DNA of 12,323 nucleotides from Actinidia chinensis (Eukaryota > Streptophyta > Magnoliopsida > Ericales > Actinidiaceae): assembly GCA_009663005.1 (NCBI GenBank), contig VIGQ01002041.1, positions 17,501-29,823 on the forward strand. Direction: 5' to 3'. The translations under genes and the position numbers were made by a program. Of the stretch, positions 1 to 8,250 are shown one piece after another (position 1 is the stretch's first letter; every line of letters starts with the position of its first letter). Under the pieces are notes generated by a model that searched no databases, was not told where the DNA came from, and worked only from the letters and a program-made list of their open reading frames with translations.

Positions 1-1598
1 AGGAGCTCACTAAATAAAGAGAGACTTATCACGGCATTCATTTTTTTTTTTTTTCTCTTTTTTTTATTTGTAAATGATGTACAACTTTTAAATCATGAAT
101 TTTAATTTTTTATGAATTATAGTATTGTTAAATAAATAGATCGTGATAGACATTTAGAAGGAGAAACATTAATTTATTTAATCTAAATATATGGAAAAAT
201 CGTTATTTAAATATTTGAAGGAGAAAAGGGAAATTGATAGGGATTTTTTTTAAAACAAATTTTTGTCAACGGCATAGGTCAGGTGCTTATGAATGATAAA
301 TTCGGCCCACGTAGGTTACATAGGTGTGTACATATAAAGGCTTGGATGACAAAACTAAGTGGTGGGCTGGTGGTTTTGGTTGAACAGCAATAAGTGTAAC
401 GATAAATTATAAAGTATTAATTCCGTGAGTTAGTGGCAATATCGCTGCTGAATTATCAGTCTATACCAGTTTGACGGGTTTCTGGGCACTTGACACTCGG
501 CGATCTCACAATGGCGGGGCGGGAATCCTAAGGGCATATTAAAGTCAGAGAGTAATTTATACATTAAATTTTTTTCTACCATATGCACACTTATAAATCG
601 TATTATTTTAAGGGCGTGAGAGTATAAATCGTATTATTTTAATTTTTTTATTTTTAGTAATTTTTTTCGTATGGTAAAAAAAATTATTTATTTTGTTCGT
701 CTAAATTATAGAAATCAGAAAAGGTATAAAATATTTTTTTTACAAGAAAAGATCACAACATTCCAATTTATTATTCGAATACGATTTTAGTAGTATTTTT
801 ATGAAAATTTATTTATTTTATCTATCACGTTTTTAATTGAAAAAAAATAGGATTTTGAACTCGAAAAATATTCAATCTTTTCCAGTAGTAGGGCCGCTAC
901 AGTGACAAATCCGCTACGGTCTGATCGCTGATTCATGGTCCGTGAAGACGGTGCCTTACTTCAGCGTTACGCCGTATTATCGAACATGCGAATCCAAAAA
1001 AATGGTTGAGCACCTAGCACGTGTTCCTTGCAAAAGCTAGTCTTGGACGCTATTCTAAAAAGTAAAGACCTTAGTTTATACTCATCTCCAATTTACTTCA
1101 TAATTTAGACTTCTTAGACAAAACAGTAATTATTTTGGCTCCGAGTACTACTCAAAAAAAAATTTTCGTTAGAGTTTTATAACTCTAAAAACAATAAGAT
1201 ATAACGCTTCACAGAGCAAAGATAACATTGTATGCATATACTAAGATATACAGGGTACACAAAATAGAGAATAATTAGAAAGTATATAATAATTTTAAAA
1301 AAAAATTGTTGGCTAGTTTTAAGAGAATGATTCAGAAAATAACATTTTTATTTTTTGTGTGTGTGTTTTATGCAAAAAAAAAATGACCAATTGGATAAAA
1401 TTATGCCTAGTTTTAGAGGTTTTTTGGGCAATTAGGATCATAAATTATGTGGACTCCATACTTTTGAGAAGAAGAAAATGATATTTTTTGGATAAAAAAT
1501 AGTTTCAAATAAAATCTCAGCGATTGAATTAACTCAAATGGATTCAACCGTAGATAGCGGGAGATAATTTAAAACATTCAAAAATATTTGTGTTTTAT
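1..1598. other. AT-rich intergenic DNA, nothing recognised
   Basis: No open reading frame of convincing length or composition is present on either strand. The sequence is mostly A/T runs. Two islands are less AT-rich, roughly 360-535 and 890-1050, but neither resembles a gene or transposon family I recognise. A TATA-like string (ATATAAAGG) near 333 is not followed by a plausible coding exon; the only nearby ATG in good context (511) opens a six-codon frame. A 20-bp direct repeat at 592-642 is listed separately. Confidence 0.6.
592..642. repeat. 20-bp exact direct repeat
   Basis: The 20-mer TATAAATCGTATTATTTTAA occurs at 592-611 and again, identically, at 623-642, separated by 11 bases (GGGCGTGAGAG). 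It is a local tandem duplication, probably replication slippage or the footprint of an excised small element. No function is implied. Confidence 0.8.
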
Positions 1599-2790
1599 TG
1601 TTACGACCCAACCCATTTATACACGTGGGTCCACTCTTATGATGAGAGTTGTTGTGACCGGCCAGTGAGACCACTCACTAAGGCTTACTACTCATCTAGT
1701 TTAGGGATTTTCCTGGCACTCAAGATATTTATACTCAAATACAATAATATATGCGGAAGGGTACTTAAAGTAAACCAGAGCTGACGTGTCATTGGATAAT
1801 ATACAAATAACTTTACATTCTCCCGATAAATACTTACAAGCTACATTTCGGCATAATATCGCAACACAACCGTAGACAAAACTATACAATTACAAAAGAA
1901 CTAACTTCCTATGGCATAGGTCTTTCAAATTCAACGCTAGGGTCACCGCCATCAATCGCGTTCCACTCATTCTATTTACCTGAAATGGTACGTATAACTA
2001 CGTTTACGCACTAGATGGTGTAATGTAAGTAAGTTATATAAATTAATAAGTGCCATTAAAATTATTAAAATATCAATTCATTTAAACATGAAATCACTTC
2101 AAAACCTCAGCTCATTAGGTCGATCCTTAATCAAAATCCTTTGGCCATCGTGTCAACACCCTTGATCAGATAACTTTACTTTTGTCAATTTTTTTCATAT
2201 CAATTATGTGACTCAATCTAGGACCCATGTATTACCGTGATTCATATCAAGAATCAAATTGATTAGATTGACCCTGGACGGCATGCACTTGTTCAATGAA
2301 TCACCGAAATTACGAGAGAGACCCCAATAGAATATGTGGTGCGGCAGTGATATTCGACCTGAGAGATTATTTGGTACATGATACTTCTTTTTATATCCCC
2401 TCGCCTATATTCTTTTTTCCTAGCGATACGGCGCAATTCGTTTCGAACAATAGTCGTTAAAATATACTTTCTACAATAATCATTTTCATATTCCATGCCT
2501 ATTTAAAACCTAGGCATCATTTAATTATAAAATGTTCGATCATTGTTTAATCAATAAAAACCTACATGCTTTCACCACAAAACTTGTACTTTTAAGTAAG
2601 TAAAAATATAACAAGACCTAACTTTTATACTATTTCAGTTCTTCCTTTCTATGCTCCAATAGTGAATAAAAGTAACGGTTTTCGAGTTCGGTCATATAAT
2701 TAGAGATTCCGAATTTATATCTCGCATTCAATAAACACTCTATTTGCCTAAATATATCATTCATTTACTTACGCGAGCATAAGGGTATAA
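1599..2790 (+). mobile_element. Probable Ty3/gypsy LTR remnant (right boundary uncertain)
   Basis: The segment opens with TGTTACGACCCAACCC, the kind of start seen in many plant Ty3/gypsy LTRs. About 370 bases further in, near 1974-2030, is a block reading TTTACCTGAAA, then TTTACGCACTAGATGG and TGTAATGTAAG, which resembles the 'ACCTGAAA ... ACTCAGTG' block common in such LTRs. The following 700 bases are AT-rich with several AATAAA strings. I cannot find a clean CA end, a target-site duplication, an adjacent polypurine tract or any polyprotein, so this is either a solo LTR or a truncated fragment. The right boundary is a guess from where the resemblance fades. Recognition is from memory of family patterns, not from an alignment. 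Confidence 0.4.
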
Positions 2791-3255
2791 GAATTGTATA
2801 GGATAGTCGAAAATAAGTTTTTCTGAAAAATTATTTTTGTCAAAAAAATTGGTAAATATAGAAAAAGGAATTATTAAACTATATTTTCTTTCAAAAGTTC
2901 ATTTTTTAAGTAATTGTTCCTGTACATTGAATGTCAAAAAACTGATTTTATGAGATTTTTATACCAAGGTATAACCCTCATAATAAGAAAAATCATTTTA
3001 AAAATTTTCGAAAACTATTTTTGTACTAAAACTGAAAACTTATTTTTTATTTATGAGATTTATATTTTTTAGTATTTTTTATTGATCCAAATGGAGGGTA
3101 GTTTTTTTTATTTAGATTGTAATTTAAAGTAAAAGAAAATAGAAAATGTAAGGAGTTATGATTTTATTTAATGTTTCATTTGAAAATAAGTATTTGGTTA
3201 AGTACTTGTGCCAACAGTAAAGGTTAAGTTGGTCAAAAGCTGATGTTCTGTCAAG
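2791..3255. other. AT-rich DNA, nothing recognised
   Basis: Very AT-rich sequence with many T and A runs. No coding potential, repeat structure or element terminus was found. It ends at the 65-bp minisatellite. Confidence 0.6.
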
Positions 3256-3470
3256 TTCAACTAGTTGAGATAAAAAAAATTCAACTGGTTGGGACAAGAA
3301 TAGAGACCTTAAGACTTAAGTTCAAACTGGTTTGGAGAAAATTGTTCAACCGATGGGACAAAGAACAAAGACTTAAGATTTAATATTCAACTGTTTGAGA
3401 GAAAAATGTTCAAACGGTTGGGGCAAGAATAGAGAATTAAAATTTAAATATTCACTGGTTCAACTGAAAA
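3256..3470 (+). repeat. 65-bp-period minisatellite built on TTCAACTGGTTG
   Basis: Three full units and the start of a fourth begin at 3256, 3321, 3386 and about 3450, a spacing of 65, 65 and 64 bases. Each unit has two halves, both opening with a variant of TTCAACTGGTT: a short half continuing with GAGA and A-rich sequence, and a longer half continuing GGGACAAGAATAGAGA then CTTAAGATTTAA. The second-half starts (3280, 3345, 3409) keep the same period. The first copy of the core contains CAACTAGTTG, a perfect palindrome. The copies have diverged by scattered substitutions, so the array is not recent. AACTG/AACGG cores also match plant MYB-binding consensus, but such short matches carry little weight alone. 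The array could be part of an unrecognised LTR. Confidence 0.8.
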
Positions 3471-3666
3471 ACAGCGAGTTGGTTCTTTTATTTTTCTGGA
3501 TTAAATTCCAAGACTGTTTTGGGCCAATAAACATTTAAACTAGAAAAAAACACGTAAAATAAAAGTTGTAAGTATTTGAAATATCTTTCATACGTAATTT
3601 GAATTAAGTCAAAATGTTATTGTATGAGGGAGTTAAGCTTAAAATACTAACTATTTTGATAAAAAA
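3471..3666. other. AT-rich DNA between minisatellite and LTR
   Basis: Short AT-rich stretch leading to the outer edge of the gypsy element. The bases just outside the LTR (TGATAAAAAA) do not match those outside the other LTR (TTTATATTAT), so no target-site duplication is visible. Confidence 0.5.
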
Positions 3667-4298
3667 TGTGACTTAACTTTTATTGGATTTTAATCCTACC
3701 ACATCGTATACGTGTCATATTCTCGACGTATTATCGAACTTTAATCATGATAGGTTTTTATCCCAAATTCTTCATCACCGTATTTAGTGAAAGAAACTTA
3801 CAAAACGATAAGGAAAAGACGAGATTTTACCTGAGTTCGGAGAAAATCAAGAAATCTTTTTCACCTCTCTTTTTCTCCTCTCTTCCTTCCTTCCTCTTCC
3901 TCTATCAATCTTTCTCTCAGCTCTCTCTTTTTCTCTCTTTCTTTCTCTTTCTCTTCCTTTCTTTCTCTCCTCTCTCATGTGTAAACTCCCAACTTCTTGC
4001 TGGGAGGACAAATGGGTATGGGTGAGGTTAGTTAGGTGGAGTGGTTGGCTAAGGTATGGATGAGGGCATGGGCTAATGTGTGAGTCATCCAGTCATGTGG
4101 CCCTCATGGTGCCACATGGTCCCGTTTTAATTGTTCGACACGTGTTCAAATTTTTGTTCAGTTTATCAAAAAATTTACTCGGGTATAATTTTCGTTATCG
4201 TAAAAATTCTGAAAAATTTTTAAATTGCTACCAGTGAAATTATATTTTTATCCTTATTATCAAAAGGTAAAATTAATTTATGAGTTGGGGTATTACTA
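3667..4298 (-). repeat. 3' LTR of the gypsy element
   Basis: This copy aligns almost end to end with 5026-5650. It contains a long pyrimidine tract on the + strand (about 3855-3975, so GA-rich in the element's own orientation), which generates a spurious S/F/L-rich frame on the + strand. The minus-strand start is TAGTAATACCCC, a decayed form of the usual TGTAATACCCC. The + strand outer end begins TGTGAC at 3667. Assignment as 3' LTR follows from the adjoining polypurine tract. Confidence 0.85.
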
Positions 4299-4310
4299 TC
4301 TCCCCACCTT
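4299..4310 (-). other. Polypurine tract of the gypsy element
   Basis: On the minus strand this reads AAGGTGGGGAGA and directly abuts the LTR start. Plant gypsy elements use such a purine tract to prime plus-strand DNA synthesis. Just upstream on the minus strand lies GAGGACCAAACTTCCT, matching the 'GAGGACGAAATTT' sequence usually found at the end of pol before the tract. This fixes the element's orientation. Confidence 0.75.
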
Positions 4311-4479
4311 AGGAAGTTTGGTCCTCCAAACTTAACTTGCGTCGTGTCTCTATAATTGACTATTCATGTCCAAGGCCGACTCGATCTACATTAACAATTC
4401 TAACACTCTACGAGATAAACAAAACATAAGTAGTTAAAAAGTTATACTTTACTCAAAAGATACGGGATTCTGGCTGCAT

Positions 4480-5024
4480 TTTTCTTTTTCTCCTAGGTGG
4501 ATTCTCCGGTTGACTGTTCTTCACCAAATTTGGACCAATGGAATAGTTTCTTCTTTTGAATTGTTTTACTCTGCGTGTTCATGATTCGCACTGACCGTTC
4601 TTATTGTAAATTCTTTCTAACTCCATCAGTGATGTTCCAACACGGGAATGATTTGCAAGTACTCCAAAGCATGGATATGTGAAAAACATCATGAATATTG
4701 CGGTTTTCGCGGGTCAAGGCAAGCCGATATGCCATAGTCCTATATTTCAAGAATTCGAAATGGTCCAACAAGCATGGATTTAGTTTTCTATCTTCCCGAA
4801 TCTTATAAACTCCCTTCATTTGGGAGATTTCAAGATGCCCAATCAACTTCTTGAAAATCCAACTCTCTTCTATTTGAAATCCGCGTAGCTCTTTTGTCGA
4901 TCTTGTGCAATTTTCAACTTCTCTTGGATCACTTGATCTTCTATGTCATCTACAACACGATATCCGGTCGGGTAATCTCTGTCTCTTTGACCTCCGTCAA
5001 ACAAGACAGTGACCTGCATATACG
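4480..5024 (-). pseudogene. Broken gypsy integrase C-terminus and chromodomain-like tail
   Basis: Read on the minus strand, several pieces match the end of Ty3/gypsy integrase in the correct order. They are CRSLSCLTEV (4989-5018), the AQDRQKSYAD motif intact (4879-4908), a motif reading MKGVYKI (near 4800-4820), TMAYRLAL (about 4720-4745) and NIHDVFHISML (4667-4699). The last is a hallmark of the integrase C-terminal GPY/F-type region. Further downstream, near 4500-4526, GEEQSTGES resembles the G-V-E-E-A-T-W-E signature of the chromodomain. The pieces lie in different frames and are separated by in-frame stops (for example just after YADFK), so at least two frameshifts and several nonsense changes have accumulated. 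The longest open piece is 81 codons, 4601-4846. Nothing N-terminal to the last part of integrase remains; the reading sequence runs straight into the 5' LTR. Confidence 0.85.
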
Positions 5025-5025
5025 T

Positions 5026-5650
5026 GGATCACCTTGAACTTTATTGGATTTTAAATCTTCACAACGTATATGTCATATTTCAACGTATTCTCGAACTTTA
5101 ATCATGATAGGTTTTTTACTTTTATCCCAAACTTTTCATCACTATATTTAGTGAAAGAAACTTACTAAAACGTAGAAAAAAAGACGAATTTTCCTGAGTG
5201 GAAAAATCAAGAAAAAATTCTTTTTCACCTCTCTTTCTTCTTTCTCTTCCTCTATCAAGCTTTCTCTCAGCTCTCTTTTTCTCTCTTTCTTTCTCCTTTT
5301 CTCTACCTTTCTTTCTCTCCTCTCTCACGTGTAAACTCCCAGTTTTCTTGTTGGGAGCACAAATGGGTATGGGTGAGGTTGGTTAGGTGGAGTGGTTGGC
5401 TAAGGGATGGGTGAGGGCATGGCCTAATATGTGAGTCATCCAGCCATGTGGCCCTTATAGTGCCACATGGTCCTGTTTTAATTGTTTGACACGCATTCAA
5501 ATTTTTGTTCAATTTATTAAAAAAAAATTATTCGAATATAATTTTTATTATCGTAAAAATTCTGATTTTTTTTTAAATTGCTACTGGTGAAATTATATTT
5601 TTATCCTTACTATAAAAAGGTAAAATTAATTTACGAGTCGGGGTATTAAA
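5026..5650 (-). repeat. 5' LTR of the gypsy element
   Basis: This is the second LTR copy, with the same pyrimidine-rich tract (about 5220-5325 on the + strand) and the same end (GGGGTATTA at 5639-5647 on the + strand). By eye the best 300 bases differ from the other LTR at about 35 positions, mostly C/T or G/A changes, which suggests an old insertion. No TGGTATCAGAGC-type primer binding site follows the inner end; integrase-derived sequence begins within a few bases. Confidence 0.8.
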
Positions 5651-5734
5651 TTTATATTATACATAACGAGATCAAATCTAAAAAAAATGCATTATATTGT
5701 TAATCGTGTCTATCCAAGTGAGAGGAAACACTGT

Positions 5735-5963
5735 TTAAATTTTTTTAGGAGGATGAGGCGAATCCCAAGCAAATAATTTTTTTTTTTTGGAATCAACTTT
5801 AAATTTTGTAAATCATTTTTTTTTTAAATTAAATAATTTTTTTAATTAAATGTAGATTAAATAGGAATGCTATTGGATTAATGAGTAAAAAAAAATTTAC
5901 TTTCTAAATTATAAATAGATAAAATAAGCAGTCATAATTTTAGAGGCCGCTGAGATGCTCTTA
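5735..5963. mobile_element. MITE-like AT-rich element fragment
   Basis: The right edge carries GAGATGCTCTTA (5952-5963), which resembles the GAGATGCTCT / AGAGCATCTC terminus of common plant MITEs. The preceding 200 bases are extremely AT-rich, including GGAATGCTATTGGATTAATG, similar in style to such elements. No matching inverted terminus was found on the left, so the element is truncated or the left boundary is wrong. The call rests on remembered terminal patterns only. Confidence 0.3.
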
Positions 5964-6390
5964 CTTTGCATTTCAAAATAAAAAAAATACCACTTTTACG
6001 GCAAATGCACAAAACTTGCACATTAGGATTATGCAGTAACTGCCCAATCAGTGGCAACGCACGTCCTCCGCTTACCAATCCCTAAAAACAACAGTTTTAA
6101 ATTATTTTTTCAAAAAAAAATAAAAAATTGTGTTAACCAAGATTACACAGATCTAAATACCAGTAGAATCTAAAATGTTCTTTTGAGAATTTGGCAACAT
6201 CCTAAATCCACTATGGGCAAATGTAATAGATAAATCACATTAACAGTAACATTGACTCTTTAAAATCCCAAATTAATGTCTTGCTCCTTGCTTGCATGTC
6301 TTCGTCAATTTCCTTCATATTCCTCTCTTATTCCTCAAAGAAAATTCTCTGCCCTCTATTCTTTGTCTCTCCACCTGTAAAATCAAAACT
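5964..6390. other. Intergenic DNA with pyrimidine-rich leader-like end
   Basis: The first 280 bases are unremarkable AT-rich sequence. From about 6280 to 6390 the + strand becomes pyrimidine-rich (TTGCTCCTTGCTTGC, TTCCTCTCTTATTCCTC, CTTTGTCTCTCCACC), which resembles a plant 5' untranslated leader and directly precedes the exon-like segment at 6391. No clear TATA box was found at the right distance. Confidence 0.35.
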
Positions 6391-6489
6391 ATGTCCCACC
6401 TCTCTGGTAGGGAAGCTGGAGTGAGCTGAGATGGATCCAAAGGAAGCAGTTATGGCTTATCAAGGAACCCTATGGTTTACATAAAAGAG
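6391..6489 (+). pseudogene. Exon-like segment with in-frame stop and strong splice donor
   Basis: An ATG at 6391 opens a frame reading MSHLSGREAGVS, then a TGA stop at 6427-6429, then continues in the same frame as DGSKGSSYGLSRNPMVYIKE to a GAG codon at 6487-6489. Immediately after is GTGAGT, a perfect plant 5' splice site (AG|GTGAGT), and the following DNA turns T-rich as plant introns do. A pyrimidine-rich leader precedes it. This is the only place in the window where leader, start, coding-like composition and splice donor occur in order. I do not recognise the protein. The stop suggests a broken first exon or a captured gene fragment; another ATG at 6431 gives only 17 codons in a different frame. 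A possible downstream acceptor (TTGGCAG near 6684) does not clearly continue the frame. It could also be chance. Confidence 0.3.
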
Positions 6490-6864
6490 GTGAGTGAATT
6501 AATGATAAATTTGCAACTCATGTTTTTTAATTATATTATTTGAACTTATATTAATTCAATTATTCTGAAATTGCACTTTAACGAATATTGATACCTCCTC
6601 AGTTTGTCCCACTCATGACATCGATTTTAAATATTTCATCACCAGATTTATAGATATTGATGTCTCGAACCTATTCTTGGCAGGTTTTTTAGTTTGGTCT
6701 GTCATCCCTGGATCTAACCGTAAGAAGATAAGATTTTCTATGATTCATCATATTCCCTCTTTTTTTTTTCCTCGTTTAAAATACGTAGAAAAAATATAAG
6801 CTTACAGAAAAAGACAAGAAAGTAAATATATAAATTGTTAAAAAACTTGAAGATAATGTAAAAT
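6490..6864. other. AT-rich DNA, intron-like at its start
   Basis: This stretch follows the candidate splice donor. It is T-rich at first, with a possible acceptor TTGGCAG near 6678-6684 followed by about 36 bases and GTAAGAA. A short exon there would encode only about a dozen residues and does not join in frame to the upstream segment. The remainder is A/T-rich with no recognisable feature. Confidence 0.4.
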
Positions 6865-6950
6865 TATTTAGTTGGTGAAAACGGTTGAATTTTAACTATA
6901 AAGTTCTTGGTTCAAACTTTATTACCATTATTTTAGTTTACTTGTGTAAA
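6865..6950 (+). mobile_element. SINE-like tRNA-derived fragment
   Basis: TAGTTGGTGAAAACGG at 6869 resembles an RNA polymerase III A box (tRNA TAGCTCAGTTGGT type). GGTTCAAAC at 6909-6917 matches the B box consensus GGTTCRANNC over its first part. The spacing of about 40 bases fits tRNA genes and plant tRNA-derived SINEs. The sequence does not fold as a functional tRNA and the 3' part is not recognisable, so this would be a decayed 5' SINE fragment. Short A/B box matches can occur by chance. Confidence 0.3.
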
Positions 6951-6964
6951 ATGCGGGGTCGAAA

Positions 6965-7005
6965 AAAAAAATTAACACTGTCCCCGGCACCCCCCCTCCA
7001 AAATT
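6965..7005 (-). mobile_element. Degenerate tRNA-Asp primer binding site of an Athila/Tat-like element
   Basis: The + strand has TCCCCGGCACCCCCCCTCCA at 6981-7000. The 3' end of plant tRNA-Asp (TCCCCGGCAACGGCGCCA) shares the first nine bases and the terminal CCA. On the minus strand this reads as TTTTGG ... TGCCGGGGACAGTGTTAATTTTTT, the order seen just inside the 5' LTR of Athila/Tat-type gypsy elements, where tRNA-Asp primes reverse transcription. The middle is altered. If right, the 5' LTR would lie at higher coordinates, from about 7003, but I cannot delimit it and no gag follows. Probably a short relic. Confidence 0.4.
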
Positions 7006-7659
7006 CGTAGGAGATTTCATTTTTCTTACCAAAACCGACTCTGCCGGGAAAAAATCAAAAAAAAAACGTTCTTCTTCTGACAGAGCAGATCTCTTTCGGA
7101 GTGGGCAATTTGCCATCCCTAATAACCCGACCCCTCCACTTTGAAATTGTATATTTTGATCCTGTAAATTGAAAACAAATACAAAAAAGACATATCACAA
7201 CTACGTTGACACTCACCCATTTGTCAATCACGTGCCAACCTAAGCTCGAAGACAAAAAGATTTGACGAGGTGCCAATTACAAAAAGTAACAACTTTTCCC
7301 ACAACAAAATCCTACGGTATAAAAGGAATTGCAGCACAGGATGTAGGTTATATGCATAATCATTGACATTAAAAGGACTGGAATCAGTATACATAGTTAC
7401 TCAGAGAGCCACTTTGGTTTTTATAATCCCACTCACTTCTCCCCCAGCTTGATTGAATACCTTCGAACACCACTTTGATTCCAACCCTTCATCTCAACGT
7501 TGTCCCGCAAGCCACCAGCCTCGTTCTTCCTCTCCACCGTTGCCATCGCTGCTCTAGCCATGCTTGCACCCCCACGTCGGCATTGTTGCCAAAACACCCC
7601 AGTGGCCAGTGATACTAACGTATCCCTCTTTAAAAATGTATCCAATAAATTTCATAATT
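7006..7659. other. Unassigned stretch with TATA-like site and GC-richer block
   Basis: Three things stand out. Near 7101-7160, GGGCAATTTGCC followed by GACCCCTCCACTTTGAAATTG has the style of plant transposon ends (MULE-like), unproven. A CACGTG G-box core (7229-7234) lies about 85 bases upstream of TATAAAAGG (7318-7326), a plausible core promoter arrangement on the + strand, yet no coding exon follows. From 7440 to 7620 the sequence is less AT-rich and strongly CT/C-biased (for example CTCCACCGTTGCCATCGCTG); short frames exist on both strands but none resembles a known protein. Confidence 0.35.
7318..7326 (+). promoter_or_regulatory. Candidate TATA box
   Basis: TATAAAAGG matches the plant TATA consensus well. 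It follows a CACGTG G-box core (7229-7234) and a CCAAT string (7273-7277). There is no recognisable gene downstream, so this may be a relic promoter or chance in AT-rich DNA. Confidence 0.25.
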
Positions 7660-7699
7660 CATAATAGTTTCTCTATTTCGACTGATTGAAAAATTCACT

Positions 7700-8250
7700 A
7701 AAGCAAAGCAACTCAACAACGCAGCAGGTATACTGTATACACAAACAAAAATACAGATACTAAAGAAGAAATCGAGTAAAACTCATCTACCGACAATAAT
7801 CCAATAATTAAAAAAAAAAAAAAAACTCAGTGGAAAGTCGGCAAAATCTACCAAATCTGTGAAAAGATTATGAACATACTGATTTAAAATTGTAAAATTT
7901 TGTATTGATTTGATAATATTTTCCCTGTTTCTTCCCTAAAAACAAAACAAAACAAATTCAAATCAAGAATGCAGCAGATATATTATACATACAAAATACA
8001 GAAGAATAGAAGAAGAAGTAGGGACAAAATAGGTTACTAACGACAATATTCCAATTTAATTTCCAAAAAATTAAAAATCTGATGAGAAACACTACCCAAT
8101 CAGTAAACAGTTAGAGCCCTCACAGATTAACATTGTAAGAATTTCTATTGGTTTGATAATACCAGTACAGGCCAAAAAATCAGAAATTGCAGCAGATACA
8201 TATCACAACATATATACAAGGGTAGAGGGAAGAATCGAGCCAAGCCTACA
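7700..8250. repeat. Tandem 220-250-bp units beside the left arm
   Basis: CGACAATAATCCAAT at 7791 and CGACAATATTCCAAT at 8041 are exactly 250 bases apart. GCAGCAG followed by GTATACTGTATAC, ATATATTATACAT and ATACATATCAC starts at 7721, 7971 and 8189 (spacing 250 and 218). Around these, AAAATACAGA...AGAAGAA and TGTATTGATTTGATAAT / CTATTGGTTTGATAAT also recur. So there are about two and a half diverged units, the last of which is the outer part of the left arm. The right arm has only one. Confidence 0.75.

Larger units (their letters stand above)
3667..5650 (-). mobile_element. Internally deleted Ty3/gypsy chromovirus-type retrotransposon
   Basis: Two direct copies of a roughly 625-bp sequence flank about 725 bases of internal DNA. 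On the minus strand the order is 5' LTR (5650 to 5026), a remnant of the integrase C-terminus, a chromodomain-like tail, a polypurine tract, then the 3' LTR (4298 to 3667). This is the expected order for a Ty3/gypsy element whose gag, protease, reverse transcriptase, RNase H and most of integrase have been lost in one internal deletion. The LTR start (TAATACCCC on the minus strand after AAGGTGGGGAGA) and the pol tail resemble the Tekay/Del group of chromoviruses. The element cannot move by itself: the primer binding site is gone and the remaining pol contains stops and frameshifts. Outer target-site duplications are not recognisable. Confidence 0.85.

Noticed and set aside
1590..1784. 64-codon + strand frame at the LTR start
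   Set aside because: It begins just before the TGTTACGACCC start and has no known domain; plain LTR sequence explains it better.
2293..2496. 67-codon minus-strand frame
   Set aside because: No motif, no splice context, and it sits inside the probable gypsy LTR.
3256..3470. CRISPR array
   Set aside because: Regular repeats but no constant-repeat/variable-spacer pattern; whole 65-bp units are homologous, and the genome is evidently a plant's.
3747..4025. 92-codon + strand frame rich in S, F and L
   Set aside because: It is the translation of the pyrimidine tract inside the 3' LTR of the minus-strand gypsy element; the other LTR gives a similar frame at 5198-5386, with different surrounding residues.
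5122..5328. Minus-strand frame rich in K, R and E
   Set aside because: Low-complexity reading of the GA-rich LTR tract; not preserved as a frame in the other LTR.
6869..6917. Functional tRNA gene
   Set aside because: A and B box-like strings exist but there is no acceptor stem, anticodon arm or T-arm pairing consistent with a cloverleaf.
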